Source of the DNA: Anaerolineales bacterium
Lineage (GTDB): Bacteria; Chloroflexota; Anaerolineae; Anaerolineales; UBA6663
Length of the DNA stretch: 64,000 bases
Reading direction: 5' to 3'
Assembly (NCBI GenBank): GCA_020850595.1
Contig: JADZEK010000050.1
Span: forward strand, 1 to 64,000
The notes under the pieces are model-generated. The model was not told where the DNA came from and made no database searches. It saw nothing but the letters and a program-made list of their open reading frames with translations. How positions within the stretch are numbered: the stretch's first letter is position 1; each line of letters starts with the position of its first letter. Position numbers and translations under genes: made by a program. This document shows positions 55,927 to 64,000 of the stretch, piece by piece.

Positions 55927-58343
55927 ACCCGGCCGCCGCGCCCACCCGATTGCGTCTGCTTTCGCCAGAAGGCCTCCGCCTGCTGCAGTTGGCGCTGACG
56001 CTGCTGGCGGCGCTCTATCTGCTGTTCGCCGGGGGCACCTTCGACGCCACGCTGCGTTATCGCGTCAAGCTGCTCAACTTCGCGGCCGGCCTGGCGCTGG
56101 CGGGGGCCTGGCTCCTCCTGCGTCGGCGGCAGCGCCGGCCGCTGGCGGCCTCCGGCCTGGAGGGGCCGCTCGTGCTCTTGGCCGCCAGCCAATGGCTGGC
56201 GGTGGCGACCTCCCTCCGCCCACGGCTCAGCCTGGAGTGGGCCGCGGGCTTACTGGCCTGGGTCGTCGCCTTCTGGCTGCTGCATGATGTGCTCGCCCGC
56301 GGCTGGCCGCGCCGCTACGTCTGGCAGGCGCTGATTGTGCTGGCTGCGCTGCTGGCGGGCCACGGCGTGCTGGCCGCGGCGCAGTGGTATGCGGGCTGGC
56401 TCGCGCTGGGGCAGCTCCCGCCCGTCACCTTCCGCTACGCCGGCCTGCTCGGTCACGCCAACCTCACCGCCTGCCTGCTCAACCTGCTGCTCCCGGTGGT
56501 GCTCGGCCACCTGCTGACGGTCACCCGGCGCGCTGGGCAGGCGGCGCTCGCGGTGTTAGCCGCGGCCATGCTGCTGACCGAGTTCCTGACTTCCTCGCGC
56601 GCGGGCTGGCTGGCCTGCGCCGCCACGCTGGGTGTCTTCGCGTTGCTGTGGGCGCTGCGGGGAGACCTGCGCCGCTACTGGCCCACCTGGCGCGCGCGCT
56701 GGCAGTCGCTAGGCCGCGTGGGGCAGGCCGCCGCCGCCCTGGGCGCGCTGGCAGCCGCGGCCGCGGCGGGCGCGCTCCTCCTCCGCCAGTCGCAGCACAT
56801 CACCCACGGCAGCCTGTTTCAGTCTCGCCAGGAGTTTTGGGGCGCGGCCTGGGCACTGTTCCGGTTGCAGCCGCTCACCGGCGCTGGGCCGGACTTGTTC
56901 CCCTGGTATTACACCGCCACCACCTCGGTGCCGCCCGGCTTCCTCGCGCCACATGCTCATAGCCTCGTCCTCCAGGTCCTCAGCGGCAGCGGCCTGGTAG
57001 GTGTGGCGGCGTTGGGCTGGCTGGCGGCCGCCGCAGCCCTGCGCCTGGCGCGGCAGTGGCACGCCGGCGGACGAGAACTACCGGTCGCTGGGGCGCTGGC
57101 CGGGCTGGCGGGCTTTGGCGTGCAGCATCTCTTCGATTATCTCCTCGGCACGCCGCTCACCTGGTGGTTGGTCATCGGGCTGGCCGCCCTGGTGCCGGCC
57201 CCCGCCGCGCCCGCCACTGAGCCGTCCGCGCGCCGCTTGCCGCTGTGGCTGCCCGGCCTCTTCACCTTAGTCGCCGCCGGAGTATTTGCCTTCGGGCTGC
57301 GCGGGGAGGCCCTCAATGAGGCCGGGCTGTCGCTCGCCGCCCGGGGTGATTGGGCCACGGCTGCCGGCCGGTTCCAGGCCGCCGCCCAGGCCGACCCCGC
57401 GCTGAGCGTGTATGCTCAATCCGCGGCCTTCGCCTACACCCGCGCCGGCGAGGTTGACCGCGCGCTGCCGCTGTGGTTGGCGGCGGCGCAAGCGGACCCG
57501 TATTGGGCCGTGCTGCCTGCAACGGTCGCCGTGCTCGCGCACGACGCAAGCTCGCTGGCGGCCGCCCAGGCCCTGGCCCCCAACAGCGACCTGCTGGCGC
57601 TGAACGCCGGCGCGCTGGCCGAGGCGCAGGGCGATGCTGAGGCGGCGCGCGCCGCCTACCGGCGGGCGTTGGGCTTGCGCCCGAGCAGCGCCGCCGCGTT
57701 GTTCTGGCAGCAGACCAGCTTGCGCCGGGCCGCCGTGAGCGAGTGGCAAACAACTCAACCGCCAGATACGTCCGCGCTGGCGCAAGGGGAGGCCGCGCTC
57801 GTCAACGGCGCGGCGGCTGAGGCGCGCAGTTGGTTCGAGCAGGCCCGCGCCGCCAACCCGGCCGACAACCGGCCCTATGCCGGGCTGGCGCGCGCCGCGT
57901 GGCTGGCCGGCGACCTGGCCCAGGCCCAGGCCGACGTTGAAGTCGGACTGCGCATTCCGGTGGCGAACGCGGCCGAGACGCTGTCGCTGCGCCTGCTGGC
58001 GGGCGAGCTTGCGGCCGCGGCGGGCGACCGGGCCGCCGCCCTCGCCGCCTACACCACCGTCTTCAGCGCCGTGAATGACTACACCTGCCTCGGCCCGGGG
58101 ACATATGGCTACCCGCAGCGCAGCTGGTATGTCTACCACCGCGCCGCGCTGCCGAGCGACCTCGTGCCGCAATTCGCCCGCGCCGACATCACGGCCGCGA
58201 TGGACGCCGACTTCGCTCAGTTAGCGGAATGGTATCGGGCGGAAGGCGACGCTGCGGCGGCCTGCCTGATCTTGGGGCGCGTGGCCGTCGAGGCCCCGCA
58301 GTCCATCAGCGGGGCGGCGTGGCGCGCAACGTGCGCGCCCTAA
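55923..58343 (+). CDS. O-antigen-ligase-like membrane protein fused to a TPR tail (second copy)
   Basis: 806 residues. The N-terminal ~440 residues have about 12 membrane helices with SSRAGWL (about 220-226), GAGPDLFPWYY and PHAHSLVLQVLSGSGLVG; the motif keeps the His of ligases. The rest is TPR-like (AARAAYRRALGLRPSSAAALFW and others). The two C-terminal motifs TSLRRAAVSEWQ (about 598-609) and YGYPQRSWYVYHRAAL...DLVP (about 732-748) match the copy at 44740. Same architecture on opposite strand arms points to a duplication. It ends 4 bases into the convergent WecG-like gene. Confidence 0.85.
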   Translation: MNPAAAPTRLRLLSPEGLRLLQLALTLLAALYLLFAGGTFDATLRYRVKLLNFAAGLALAGAWLLLRRRQRRPLAASGLEGPLVLLAASQWLAVATSLRPRLSLEWAAGLLAWVVAFWLLHDVLARGWPRRYVWQALIVLAALLAGHGVLAAAQWYAGWLALGQLPPVTFRYAGLLGHANLTACLLNLLLPVVLGHLLTVTRRAGQAALAVLAAAMLLTEFLTSSRAGWLACAATLGVFALLWALRGDLRRYWPTWRARWQSLGRVGQAAAALGALAAAAAAGALLLRQSQHITHGSLFQSRQEFWGAAWALFRLQPLTGAGPDLFPWYYTATTSVPPGFLAPHAHSLVLQVLSGSGLVGVAALGWLAAAAALRLARQWHAGGRELPVAGALAGLAGFGVQHLFDYLLGTPLTWWLVIGLAALVPAPAAPATEPSARRLPLWLPGLFTLVAAGVFAFGLRGEALNEAGLSLAARGDWATAAGRFQAAAQADPALSVYAQSAAFAYTRAGEVDRALPLWLAAAQADPYWAVLPATVAVLAHDASSLAAAQALAPNSDLLALNAGALAEAQGDAEAARAAYRRALGLRPSSAAALFWQQTSLRRAAVSEWQTTQPPDTSALAQGEAALVNGAAAEARSWFEQARAANPADNRPYAGLARAAWLAGDLAQAQADVEVGLRIPVANAAETLSLRLLAGELAAAAGDRAAALAAYTTVFSAVNDYTCLGPGTYGYPQRSWYVYHRAALPSDLVPQFARADITAAMDADFAQLAEWYRAEGDAAAACLILGRVAVEAPQSISGAAWRATCAP

Positions 58344-59101
58344 TCGTAGCGCCGCAGGCCGCACAGTTGCAGGCCGAGGCGCCAGACAAACTTGGGGTTG
58401 TAGATCAGGTAGCGCCGCCACAAGCGGCCCGGGTGGCTGACGAGGCGGAAGAGCCATTCCAGGCCGCTGCGCTGCGCCCAGCGCGGGGCCTGGCGCTGGC
58501 GCCCGGTGAAGAAATCGAAGGCCGCCCCGACCCCCACCAGGAGCGGCGCGGCGAGGCGTGGGCGAAAGCGCGCCATCCACAGGTCTTGCTTGGGTGAGCC
58601 AAGCCCTACCCAGACCACCGCTGCGCCGGATGCATTGAGCTGTTCCACGAGCGCGGCATCTTCGGCGGCGCTCAACTCACGGTACGGCGGCGCGGCGGTC
58701 CCCGCCACCGCCAGGCCTGGAAAACGCTGTTGGAGGTTGGCCGCTAATGTTTCCGCCACGCCCGGGCCGCCTCCGAGATAAAACTGGGGCGTGCCGTGCT
58801 GGGCCGCCAGCGCGCTAAGCGCCAGCAGCAGGTCGGGACCATACACGCGCCCCACGTCGCGCGCCCCCAGCCGGCGCAGCGCCCACACCACCGGCATGCC
58901 ATCTGGGGTCACCCAGCGCGCGCCATTGAGCGCGGCGCGCACTTCGGGCCGTTCGTGGCCCTGCATCAGTGTGTACACCGGGCAGGTGCAGGCATAGGCG
59001 CGTTCGCCCGCCGCGACCGCCGCCTGCATTTCGGCCGCCGCCGCCGGCAAGTCAAAGGCCGTAACGCGCACGCCCAGCAGCGACAGGCGGGAGGCGGTCA
59101 T
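58340..59101 (-). CDS. WecG/TagA/CpsF-family glycosyltransferase
   Basis: 253 residues. The family signature is complete: a conserved Asp in VTPDGMPVVWALRRLG (about 65-80), GGGPGVAETLAANL, then VWVGLGSPKQDLWM and GVGAAFDFFTGRQRQAPRW. These enzymes (WecG, TagA, CpsF) transfer ManNAc, ManNAcA or other sugars to a prenyl-diphosphate-linked acceptor at the inner face. ATG at 59101 overlaps the GT4 stop by 4 bases. Together they likely build an early part of a lipid-linked repeat unit. Confidence 0.92.
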   Translation of the reverse strand: MTASRLSLLGVRVTAFDLPAAAAEMQAAVAAGERAYACTCPVYTLMQGHERPEVRAALNGARWVTPDGMPVVWALRRLGARDVGRVYGPDLLLALSALAAQHGTPQFYLGGGPGVAETLAANLQQRFPGLAVAGTAAPPYRELSAAEDAALVEQLNASGAAVVWVGLGSPKQDLWMARFRPRLAAPLLVGVGAAFDFFTGRQRQAPRWAQRSGLEWLFRLVSHPGRLWRRYLIYNPKFVWRLGLQLCGLRRYD

Positions 59102-60291
59102 AACCCGCCCGCCAGCGCCCGGGCATAGGCCGCCTCGGTCAGCGCGGCCAGGCGCTCCCAGGTATAGCGTTCGGCGACCTTGCGCCGGCCCGCCGCGCCC
59201 AACGCCGCCGCCCGCTCGGGGTGCGCCAGCAACTCGCCCAGCTTATCGGCCAGGTCACCCGCGCCGGCCTGCACCAGCAAACCATCCACGCCGTCGCTCA
59301 CCACCTGCCGCACGGCCGGGATGTCGGCCGCGATCACCGGCTTGCCCAGGCTCCAGGCCTCAGTGTACACCCCGCCAAAGCTCTCCTGGGTGGAGGGCAC
59401 GCACAGCAGCGTGCAGGCGGCTAGCGCATCGGTCTTGGTCTGCACGTCCACCCGGTCCCATTCCACCACGCGCGCGTCGTTCACCCGCGCAAACAGCCGG
59501 CGCGAGTATGGCGTGCGCGGCCCCACGAACACAAAGCGGGTTTCCGGCCGGCGCTGCCACACGATCGGCGCGGCGGCCAGCAGCGCGGCCAGGCCCTTGT
59601 AGGCGTACTTCTGCCCGAGAAACAGCACCACCGGGTCAGCGCCCCAGCCGTGTTCCCGGCGCAGGCGGTCGCCGTCGGCGGCGTCCGCCAGCACCGGGCC
59701 GATGCCCGTCACCTGCACGCGCTGTGGGGCCACCCCCAGGCTCACGAGCGTATCGCGTTCGGCCTCGGTCAGCGCGATCACCGCGTCTGCCTGCCGATAG
59801 AGCCGGTGGTAATAACGATGCCGCCAGCCCCCCCAGCGCGGGTGATGCACGGGGGTCAGCACAAACGGGACGCCGCGCGCACGGGCGAGCTGATACGAAG
59901 CGTAGCTCAACCCTTCACGCCCGATACGGCAGTTGTGGATCAGGTCAGCCGCCGCGGCGTGGGGCGCCATGACGGCCTGCAACTCGGCGGCGATGCGGCG
60001 CAGCGCCGGCCCTTGCAGGGCGAAATAACTCCAGACCCACGGCCGCAGCCGGCGGCGCGCCTCTGGCGTCAGCGTCAGGCGCTGCACCGGCACACCGTCC
60101 ACGACATACGCCTGCGCCTGGCGGGGCGCGTCGAGCGTCGTCCCGCGCAGCCAATCGGTGCGCTGCTCGTCCCACTGCGTCACCACCTGCACCGCGTGCC
60201 GCCGGGCAAGGCTCTGCGCCAGTTGGTGCATGTGGATTTGCGCCCCGCCCACCGAAGGGGGGTAGGCCGTTAAGATAAGCAGCAGGTTCAT
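59098..60291 (-). CDS. GT4-family glycosyltransferase
   Basis: 397 residues, GT-B fold. The N-terminal domain starts MNLLLILTAYPPSVGGAQIHMHQLAQSL, the typical GT4 opening with the GGxx...H motif. The C-terminal Rossmann domain has VLFLGQKYAYKG, FVFVGPRTPYS, and ESFGGVYTEAWSLGKPVIAADIPA with the E-x7-E nucleotide-sugar site, then GVDGLLV. It is a cytoplasmic enzyme of surface glycan synthesis. The ATG at 60291 was chosen because this N terminus is family-like; no strong ribosome-binding site precedes it. It is the first gene of a two-gene minus operon with the WecG-like gene. Confidence 0.9.
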   Translation of the reverse strand: MNLLLILTAYPPSVGGAQIHMHQLAQSLARRHAVQVVTQWDEQRTDWLRGTTLDAPRQAQAYVVDGVPVQRLTLTPEARRRLRPWVWSYFALQGPALRRIAAELQAVMAPHAAAADLIHNCRIGREGLSYASYQLARARGVPFVLTPVHHPRWGGWRHRYYHRLYRQADAVIALTEAERDTLVSLGVAPQRVQVTGIGPVLADAADGDRLRREHGWGADPVVLFLGQKYAYKGLAALLAAAPIVWQRRPETRFVFVGPRTPYSRRLFARVNDARVVEWDRVDVQTKTDALAACTLLCVPSTQESFGGVYTEAWSLGKPVIAADIPAVRQVVSDGVDGLLVQAGAGDLADKLGELLAHPERAAALGAAGRRKVAERYTWERLAALTEAAYARALAGGL

Positions 60292-60365
60292 GCGGGGTGG
60301 TCGCCAGCGGCGGCGCGCCGGAAGCACGAGTGAGGCATAGCGTCTGCGACGTGACGGACTCTGTA

Positions 60366-60371
60366 TATAAT
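60366..60371 (+). promoter_or_regulatory. TATAAT element in the divergent region 60292-60458
   Basis: TATAAT on the plus strand, with TATATA/TATACA-like boxes also readable on the minus strand in the same place. A small hairpin GAAGC-TTT-GCTTC (60376-60388) follows. It may drive both the GT2 gene at 60459 and the GT4 gene. No good -35 was found. Confidence 0.4.
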
Positions 60372-60458
60372 GAGGCGAAGCTTTGCTTCCGCCAATTCCC
60401 ATGCCGGCCTGGAGCGCGACTGCAACTGACTGTTGGTCCCTACTGAGCGCCAGTTACG

Positions 60459-61532
60459 GTGTATCCAGCTACCCTGAATTCCCTCGCCAGGCGTGAAACG
60501 CCGGACCACCCGGACCGGACCGCGCCACTTCCACCAGCCGCCGCCTTCGCCGCCCGTTACCCGGCCCCGAAGCATTTACCCCGGCTACTCCGTTCCGACC
60601 CAGATTTGCCCCTGATCAGCATTATTACCCCCTCGTTCAATCAGGGGCGGTTTATCCGCCAAACCATCGAGAGTATTCTCGGTCAACAGTATCCTAATTT
60701 GGAGCTGTGGGTGATTGACGGCGGAAGCACCGACGAAACCCTCAGCCATCTTCGCCAGTTCGAGACCGATCAGCGCTTTAACTGGTTAAGCGAACCCGAT
60801 CACGGCCAAAGTGATGCCATCAATAAGGGGTTGGCGCGGTGCCAGGGTGAGTTGTGCGCCTGGATCAACTCGGATGACCTGCTGCTGCCCGAAGCTTTGC
60901 TGAGCCTGGCAACCGCCTGGCAAGCCGGCCCTCGGCCAATGATACTATACGGCCTGGCCCGGCATATTGATGAAAACGGGCTTGACCTGGGTTACTGCGC
61001 TGCTCAATCAGCGCAAATGTCTTTGGAGAAGTTGTTGTGGGCGGGTAAGCATGTTTTGATCCAGCCGGCCACCTTCGTCCCCACCGAAGCTTTCCGCAGC
61101 GTCGGGGGCGTAGACCCGGCCTATCACTACGCTTTCGACCTAGACCTCTGGCTCAAACTGGCCGAGCAGTTGCCGCTGCAATTCGTACCGCACGATCTCG
61201 CCCTCTACCGGCTTCATGCCACGTCTAAAACCGTTGCGTCGGCGCCCCGCTTCATCGGGGAGTTTCGCGCGATTCTGGAGGCCGCGGCAGCCCGGGGGGC
61301 CTTGCCTGCCCGCCAGGCCCGTGGCCGGGCAGAACTGTACGGGATGCGCACCTACCTCATGCCCGATACGCTGAACTGGGCAGCGGCGCTCCGGCACCTG
61401 TGGGCGGCGCTGCGCCATGACGCTCGTTGCCTGCCGGAGGCCGTGTTGATCTTCCTTAAGGCCGTGGTTCGCTTGGTAATTGGCGAGCGCCGCTGGGAAC
61501 AGGCGCGGCTGGCTAAGGCGCGATTGGGCTGA
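60459..61532 (+). CDS. GT2-family glycosyltransferase
   Basis: 357 residues from a GTG at 60459; the GT-A core begins near residue 50. It has LISIITPSFNQGRFIRQTIESIL (about 52-74), WVIDGGSTDETL, SDAINKGLARCQGELCAWINSDD (the DxD site) and, on the acceptor side, PATFVPTEAF ... YHYAFDLDLWLKLAEQLPL. The C-terminal ~60 residues have an amphipathic segment that may touch the membrane. It is divergent from the GT4 gene and convergent with the next GT2 gene. The two GT2 genes here are clearly related in sequence (INSDD, GGSTD). Confidence 0.88.
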   Translation: MYPATLNSLARRETPDHPDRTAPLPPAAAFAARYPAPKHLPRLLRSDPDLPLISIITPSFNQGRFIRQTIESILGQQYPNLELWVIDGGSTDETLSHLRQFETDQRFNWLSEPDHGQSDAINKGLARCQGELCAWINSDDLLLPEALLSLATAWQAGPRPMILYGLARHIDENGLDLGYCAAQSAQMSLEKLLWAGKHVLIQPATFVPTEAFRSVGGVDPAYHYAFDLDLWLKLAEQLPLQFVPHDLALYRLHATSKTVASAPRFIGEFRAILEAAAARGALPARQARGRAELYGMRTYLMPDTLNWAAALRHLWAALRHDARCLPEAVLIFLKAVVRLVIGERRWEQARLAKARLG

Positions 61533-61578
61533 ATAGAGACACTGCCGATTGGGTCGGTGAACCCGGTTCCAAGACCAG

Positions 61579-62442
61579 CTACTCCAGCAGCCAGGTGGCC
61601 TGCTGAAAATCGTAACGACAGTAGCGGGGCCGGTAAGCCCGAGGCAGATACCGCTGCAACTTCCCCGGCAAGCGCCGCGCCAGTTGTACGCGAAAGAAGG
61701 ACTCCACCCGCGAATAGGGCCGGCCGCCGTAAGCGCGCAAGGCGTGCTCAGCCTCGCTCGTATAGACTTCCATATAGTTAGCCGTCTTTTGAGCGGCATG
61801 TCTACGAAAACCGCCCAGAATGGTGGTCACGCTGTAAAGCTCGGCGTGCTGCATGAAGGCCGTCCACAGGGCAAAATCACCCGCCAGCTTATACCGACCA
61901 TCAATGCGGCCCCCCGCGCGCTCCCACAGCGACCGGCGCCAAAAGGTCGACTCTTGCTGTATCCACTGATTCGCATACCAGGCGCGGCCGGGCAGATTCT
62001 CGCCGCGCATGAAACCGCTGCGCGTACAGCCAAAAGCCCGCCAGCACCCCACGGCCCGGCCGCGTTCGTCCCAGACCAATGGAAACAGCGAGGTCATCCA
62101 CTCAATTTGCGGAAACCGCGTGAATAGCTCGGCCACGAGCGGGAGCGCGCCGGCGACAAACTTGTCGTCCGAATTGATCCAGGCCATGATCTCGCCCTGG
62201 CTGTGTGTGAAGCCCTCATTAATTGCTTCGTACTGTCCGCCGTCGGGGCCGCTTGTCCAATAGGCCAGCCGATCCGCATAGCGCCGAATGATTTCCACGC
62301 TGCCATCGGTGGAACCGCCATCCATGATGACATAGTCGAGCCGAGGATAGTTCTGGTCGAGCACGGATTGAATCGTCTCTTCCAGGAAGGCGGCCTGATT
62401 GAACGACGGCGTGACAATGGTGATGGATGGCAATTCAGGCAT
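61579..62442 (-). CDS. GT2-family glycosyltransferase
   Basis: 287 residues. Core SITIVTPSFNQAAFLEETIQSVL, IMDGGSTDGSV, QYEAINEGFTHSQGEIMAWINSDDKF, and an acceptor segment QESTFWRRSLWERAGGRID ... LAGDFALWTAF. This is the same subgroup as the gene at 60459, probably using an NDP-hexose in the cytoplasm. ATG at 62442 is preceded by GGGGGTG 8 bases upstream; a GTG at 62454 that would overlap the upstream gene is less likely. It follows the GT4 gene by four bases. Confidence 0.88.
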   Translation of the reverse strand: MPELPSITIVTPSFNQAAFLEETIQSVLDQNYPRLDYVIMDGGSTDGSVEIIRRYADRLAYWTSGPDGGQYEAINEGFTHSQGEIMAWINSDDKFVAGALPLVAELFTRFPQIEWMTSLFPLVWDERGRAVGCWRAFGCTRSGFMRGENLPGRAWYANQWIQQESTFWRRSLWERAGGRIDGRYKLAGDFALWTAFMQHAELYSVTTILGGFRRHAAQKTANYMEVYTSEAEHALRAYGGRPYSRVESFFRVQLARRLPGKLQRYLPRAYRPRYCRYDFQQATWLLE

Positions 62443-63787
62443 GACTGGGAGCACCCCCGGCGGCCGTGCGTGCCAGAGCTTCTTGATACCAGGTCAGGTA
62501 AGCGTCGGCTTGCTGCGCCCCATCGTACAACCGGTGGGCCTTCGCCGCCGCCGCCCGCCCAAAACCGGCTCGCTGATCAGCGTCGCCCAGGAGCCGCAGC
62601 ACGCCGGCCGCCAGCTCGGCTGCGTTAGCCGGGGCGATCAGATATCCATCAACGCCTTCCGAGACTTGTTCAGGGATGCCGCCGACCCGCGTTGCCACCA
62701 CGGGGGTGCCACACGCCAGGGCTTCGAGGACCGAATTGGGGAAAGTGTCGGCATGGGCTGAATGCACATAGACATCCGCCGCCTGGTAGTAGGCCGCCAC
62801 CACCGCGGGGTCGGCCTGAAAAGGCACGAACGTCAAGGTGGCTCGGCCCAGCTTTTCCGCCGGGCCGGCGTCACCCAGTGCCAATAAGTGCACGGGGCGG
62901 TCTAGCTCGGCCGCCGCGACTTGCTCCAGGGCCTGGCGCAGGGTGGCATAGTCTTTCCAGCGATTAAGCTGAATGTGATTGGCAGTGAACAGCAGGATCA
63001 GCGCGTCGGCCGGCAATCCCAAGCGGCTCCGGGCCGCGGCGCGGTCGCCTGGGCGAAATCTACACAGGTCGAGGCCGTTAGGGATCACGCGGGCCTCGAC
63101 GATACCTGGCGCGAGCATGGATTGTTCCACCCGGTGCATCAGCCACGAGCAGGGCGTGGCCACATAGAGGCGGCTGTGCGCATACCAGTCGCGTTTGGCG
63201 CGCCAGTTGTTGGCCGTGTGGTCACGGGGTATGGCCGGGGGAATGCTGAGGTCCGGGCATTGGCCGCAGCCTGACTGCCAGCGCTGGCAGCCGAAGGAAT
63301 GCGCACAGTGCCCGCTCAGCAGCCAGGCATCATGCAGGGTGAGGAACAGGGGCGCCTGCCGGCTAAGGGCCGGCAGAGCGGCGAGATCAAAATAGCCGCC
63401 GTGCAAGTTGTGGGCATGGAGAATGGCCGGGTGCTCGGGGGCGCTGGTGAGCAGGTGCCAACTACCACGGAACGCAAGGACTTCCTGTCCCCGTCGCCTG
63501 GCCGTCTGACGCCCTGGATCGGCTAACGACTGGGCCAGGCTGACGACCCGCCCCCGCCCGCGAAAGTGGGCGCTCCGCGCCCAATCGGCCACGGTCCACC
63601 AGAAGCGCGGCCAGCCCCATGGCCCAACGCCGTTTCTGATCTGAAATACGCCTGGGTCCACCCCACGCTGCGTACCGACCGCCAGCCGCGCCGTGTGGCC
63701 GCGCGCCCGATACCCACGGTGCAACTGCATCGCAACGGCCTCGGCCCCGCCGGCGACATCATAGGTCGCGACCTGCAAGATGTTCAT
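62435..63787 (-). CDS. GT4-family glycosyltransferase
   Basis: 450 residues, GT-B fold. N-terminal MNILQVATYDVAGGAEAVAMQL and the acceptor-side HAHNLHGGYFDLAALP ... LTLHDAWLLSGHC. A Cys-rich patch CAHSFGCQRWQSGCGQCPDLS (about 160-180) may bind zinc. The C-terminal domain has VIPNGLDL, VYVHSAHADTFPNSVLEALACGTPVVATRVGGIPEQ and GVDGYLI. WcaC-like in pattern, with the Cys-rich HCxHSxxCxxW motif common in that subgroup. It is part of the same minus-strand operon as the downstream GT2 gene. Confidence 0.9.
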   Translation of the reverse strand: MNILQVATYDVAGGAEAVAMQLHRGYRARGHTARLAVGTQRGVDPGVFQIRNGVGPWGWPRFWWTVADWARSAHFRGRGRVVSLAQSLADPGRQTARRRGQEVLAFRGSWHLLTSAPEHPAILHAHNLHGGYFDLAALPALSRQAPLFLTLHDAWLLSGHCAHSFGCQRWQSGCGQCPDLSIPPAIPRDHTANNWRAKRDWYAHSRLYVATPCSWLMHRVEQSMLAPGIVEARVIPNGLDLCRFRPGDRAAARSRLGLPADALILLFTANHIQLNRWKDYATLRQALEQVAAAELDRPVHLLALGDAGPAEKLGRATLTFVPFQADPAVVAAYYQAADVYVHSAHADTFPNSVLEALACGTPVVATRVGGIPEQVSEGVDGYLIAPANAAELAAGVLRLLGDADQRAGFGRAAAAKAHRLYDGAQQADAYLTWYQEALARTAAGGAPSHA

Positions 63788-63826
63788 CGCCTGATAGACT
63801 TCTGGGGCTGTTGGTTGCCGTCGCAG

Positions 63827-64000
63827 CTATGCGCCGGCGCCAGCAAACCAGGCTGCCAGCGTCCGCGCGAATTGTTCCCCAGACCAGTCGCGCACTACCA
63901 TGCGTGGGAGTTGTAGCCGCGGCGTGCCGGCCCACACCAGATCTTGGCGAGTGGTACAGGCCGCCGCGACGCCGGCCTCTTCTAACAGGCGGCATGTGTC
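63827..64000 (-). CDS. C-terminal end of a gene cut by the window edge
   Basis: The minus frame from 64000 to a TAG at 63827-63829 is open for 57 residues and ends VVRDWSGEQFARTLAAWFAGAGA. This style of C-terminal helix is common at the end of glycosyltransferases, and the gene lies 39 bases upstream of the GT4 gene on the same strand, so it is probably another transferase or surface-glycan gene. The main part of the gene is outside the window, so the product is unknown. An ORF from 63995 in another frame is considered a shadow. Confidence 0.5.
   Translation of the reverse strand, partial: DTCRLLEEAGVAAACTTRQDLVWAGTPRLQLPRMVVRDWSGEQFARTLAAWFAGAGA

Noticed and set aside
60292-60458. Possible small RNA or tRNA in the divergent spacer
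   Set aside because: No cloverleaf or CCA end can be drawn; only a short hairpin and a TATAAT box are supported.

Overview
The window is one contiguous, GC-rich bacterial chromosome segment that is almost fully coding. The protein set (long RpoB with a large insertion, a Tad pilus module without a secretin, tandem GAF kinase, many GT-C membrane proteins with short overlapping operons) and the very short predicted 5' leaders suggest a member of the Chloroflexota, possibly Anaerolineae-like. This is inference from sequence style; no 16S or database comparison was possible. No rRNA, tRNA, CRISPR array, insertion sequence or prophage was seen.

Region 1 (1-9951, minus strand) is informational. 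A str operon, rpsL-rpsG-fusA-tuf, has its own promoter and a leader with two hairpins. It is preceded by a stand-alone rpoB with its own promoters, a structured leader and a strong intrinsic terminator. rpoC is not next to rpoB, and rplKAJL is not upstream. Upstream of rpoB lie a small membrane protein, a DegV lipid-binding protein and an ECF-type sigma factor in one tight operon.

Region 2 (10-30 kb) is mixed housekeeping: a membrane-anchored secreted protein, pth-mfd (overlapping), a short-chain dehydrogenase, a soluble five-GAF histidine kinase, folC-lon (overlapping), a secreted SPNxDG-repeat protein, two GT2 glycosyltransferases, an HNH nuclease, and a minus-strand run of comF, long hpf, a nucleotidyltransferase-like protein and a low-molecular-weight phosphatase. 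A perfect 40-bp palindrome sits just upstream of the nucleotidyltransferase-like gene.

Region 3 (30.7-38.6 kb, minus) is a Tad/Flp-type pilus assembly operon (cpaB, response-regulator-TadZ fusion, cpaF, tadB, tadC) with a DegS/DegU-like two-component pair upstream. Pilin, prepilin peptidase and secretin genes are absent here, which fits a monoderm-type envelope or genes located elsewhere.

Region 4 (38.7-64 kb) is a large surface-glycan island. It holds ten polytopic membrane proteins, mostly GT-C-like transferases, including two O-antigen-ligase-like proteins fused to TPR tails. Soluble GT2, GT4 and WecG-type transferases follow. Several genes form paralogous pairs distributed on the two sides of a compact divergent promoter at 53.05 kb. 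I propose that the island builds and transfers lipid-linked glycans at the outer membrane face; the products cannot be read from sequence. No Wzx flippase, Wzz or ABC exporter is visible.

The most unusual items are: the C-terminal module shared by the two ligase-TPR fusions, the isolated rpoB, the degenerate 7-bp-periodic intergenic repeats at three loci, the 40-bp palindrome, and signs of leaderless transcription.
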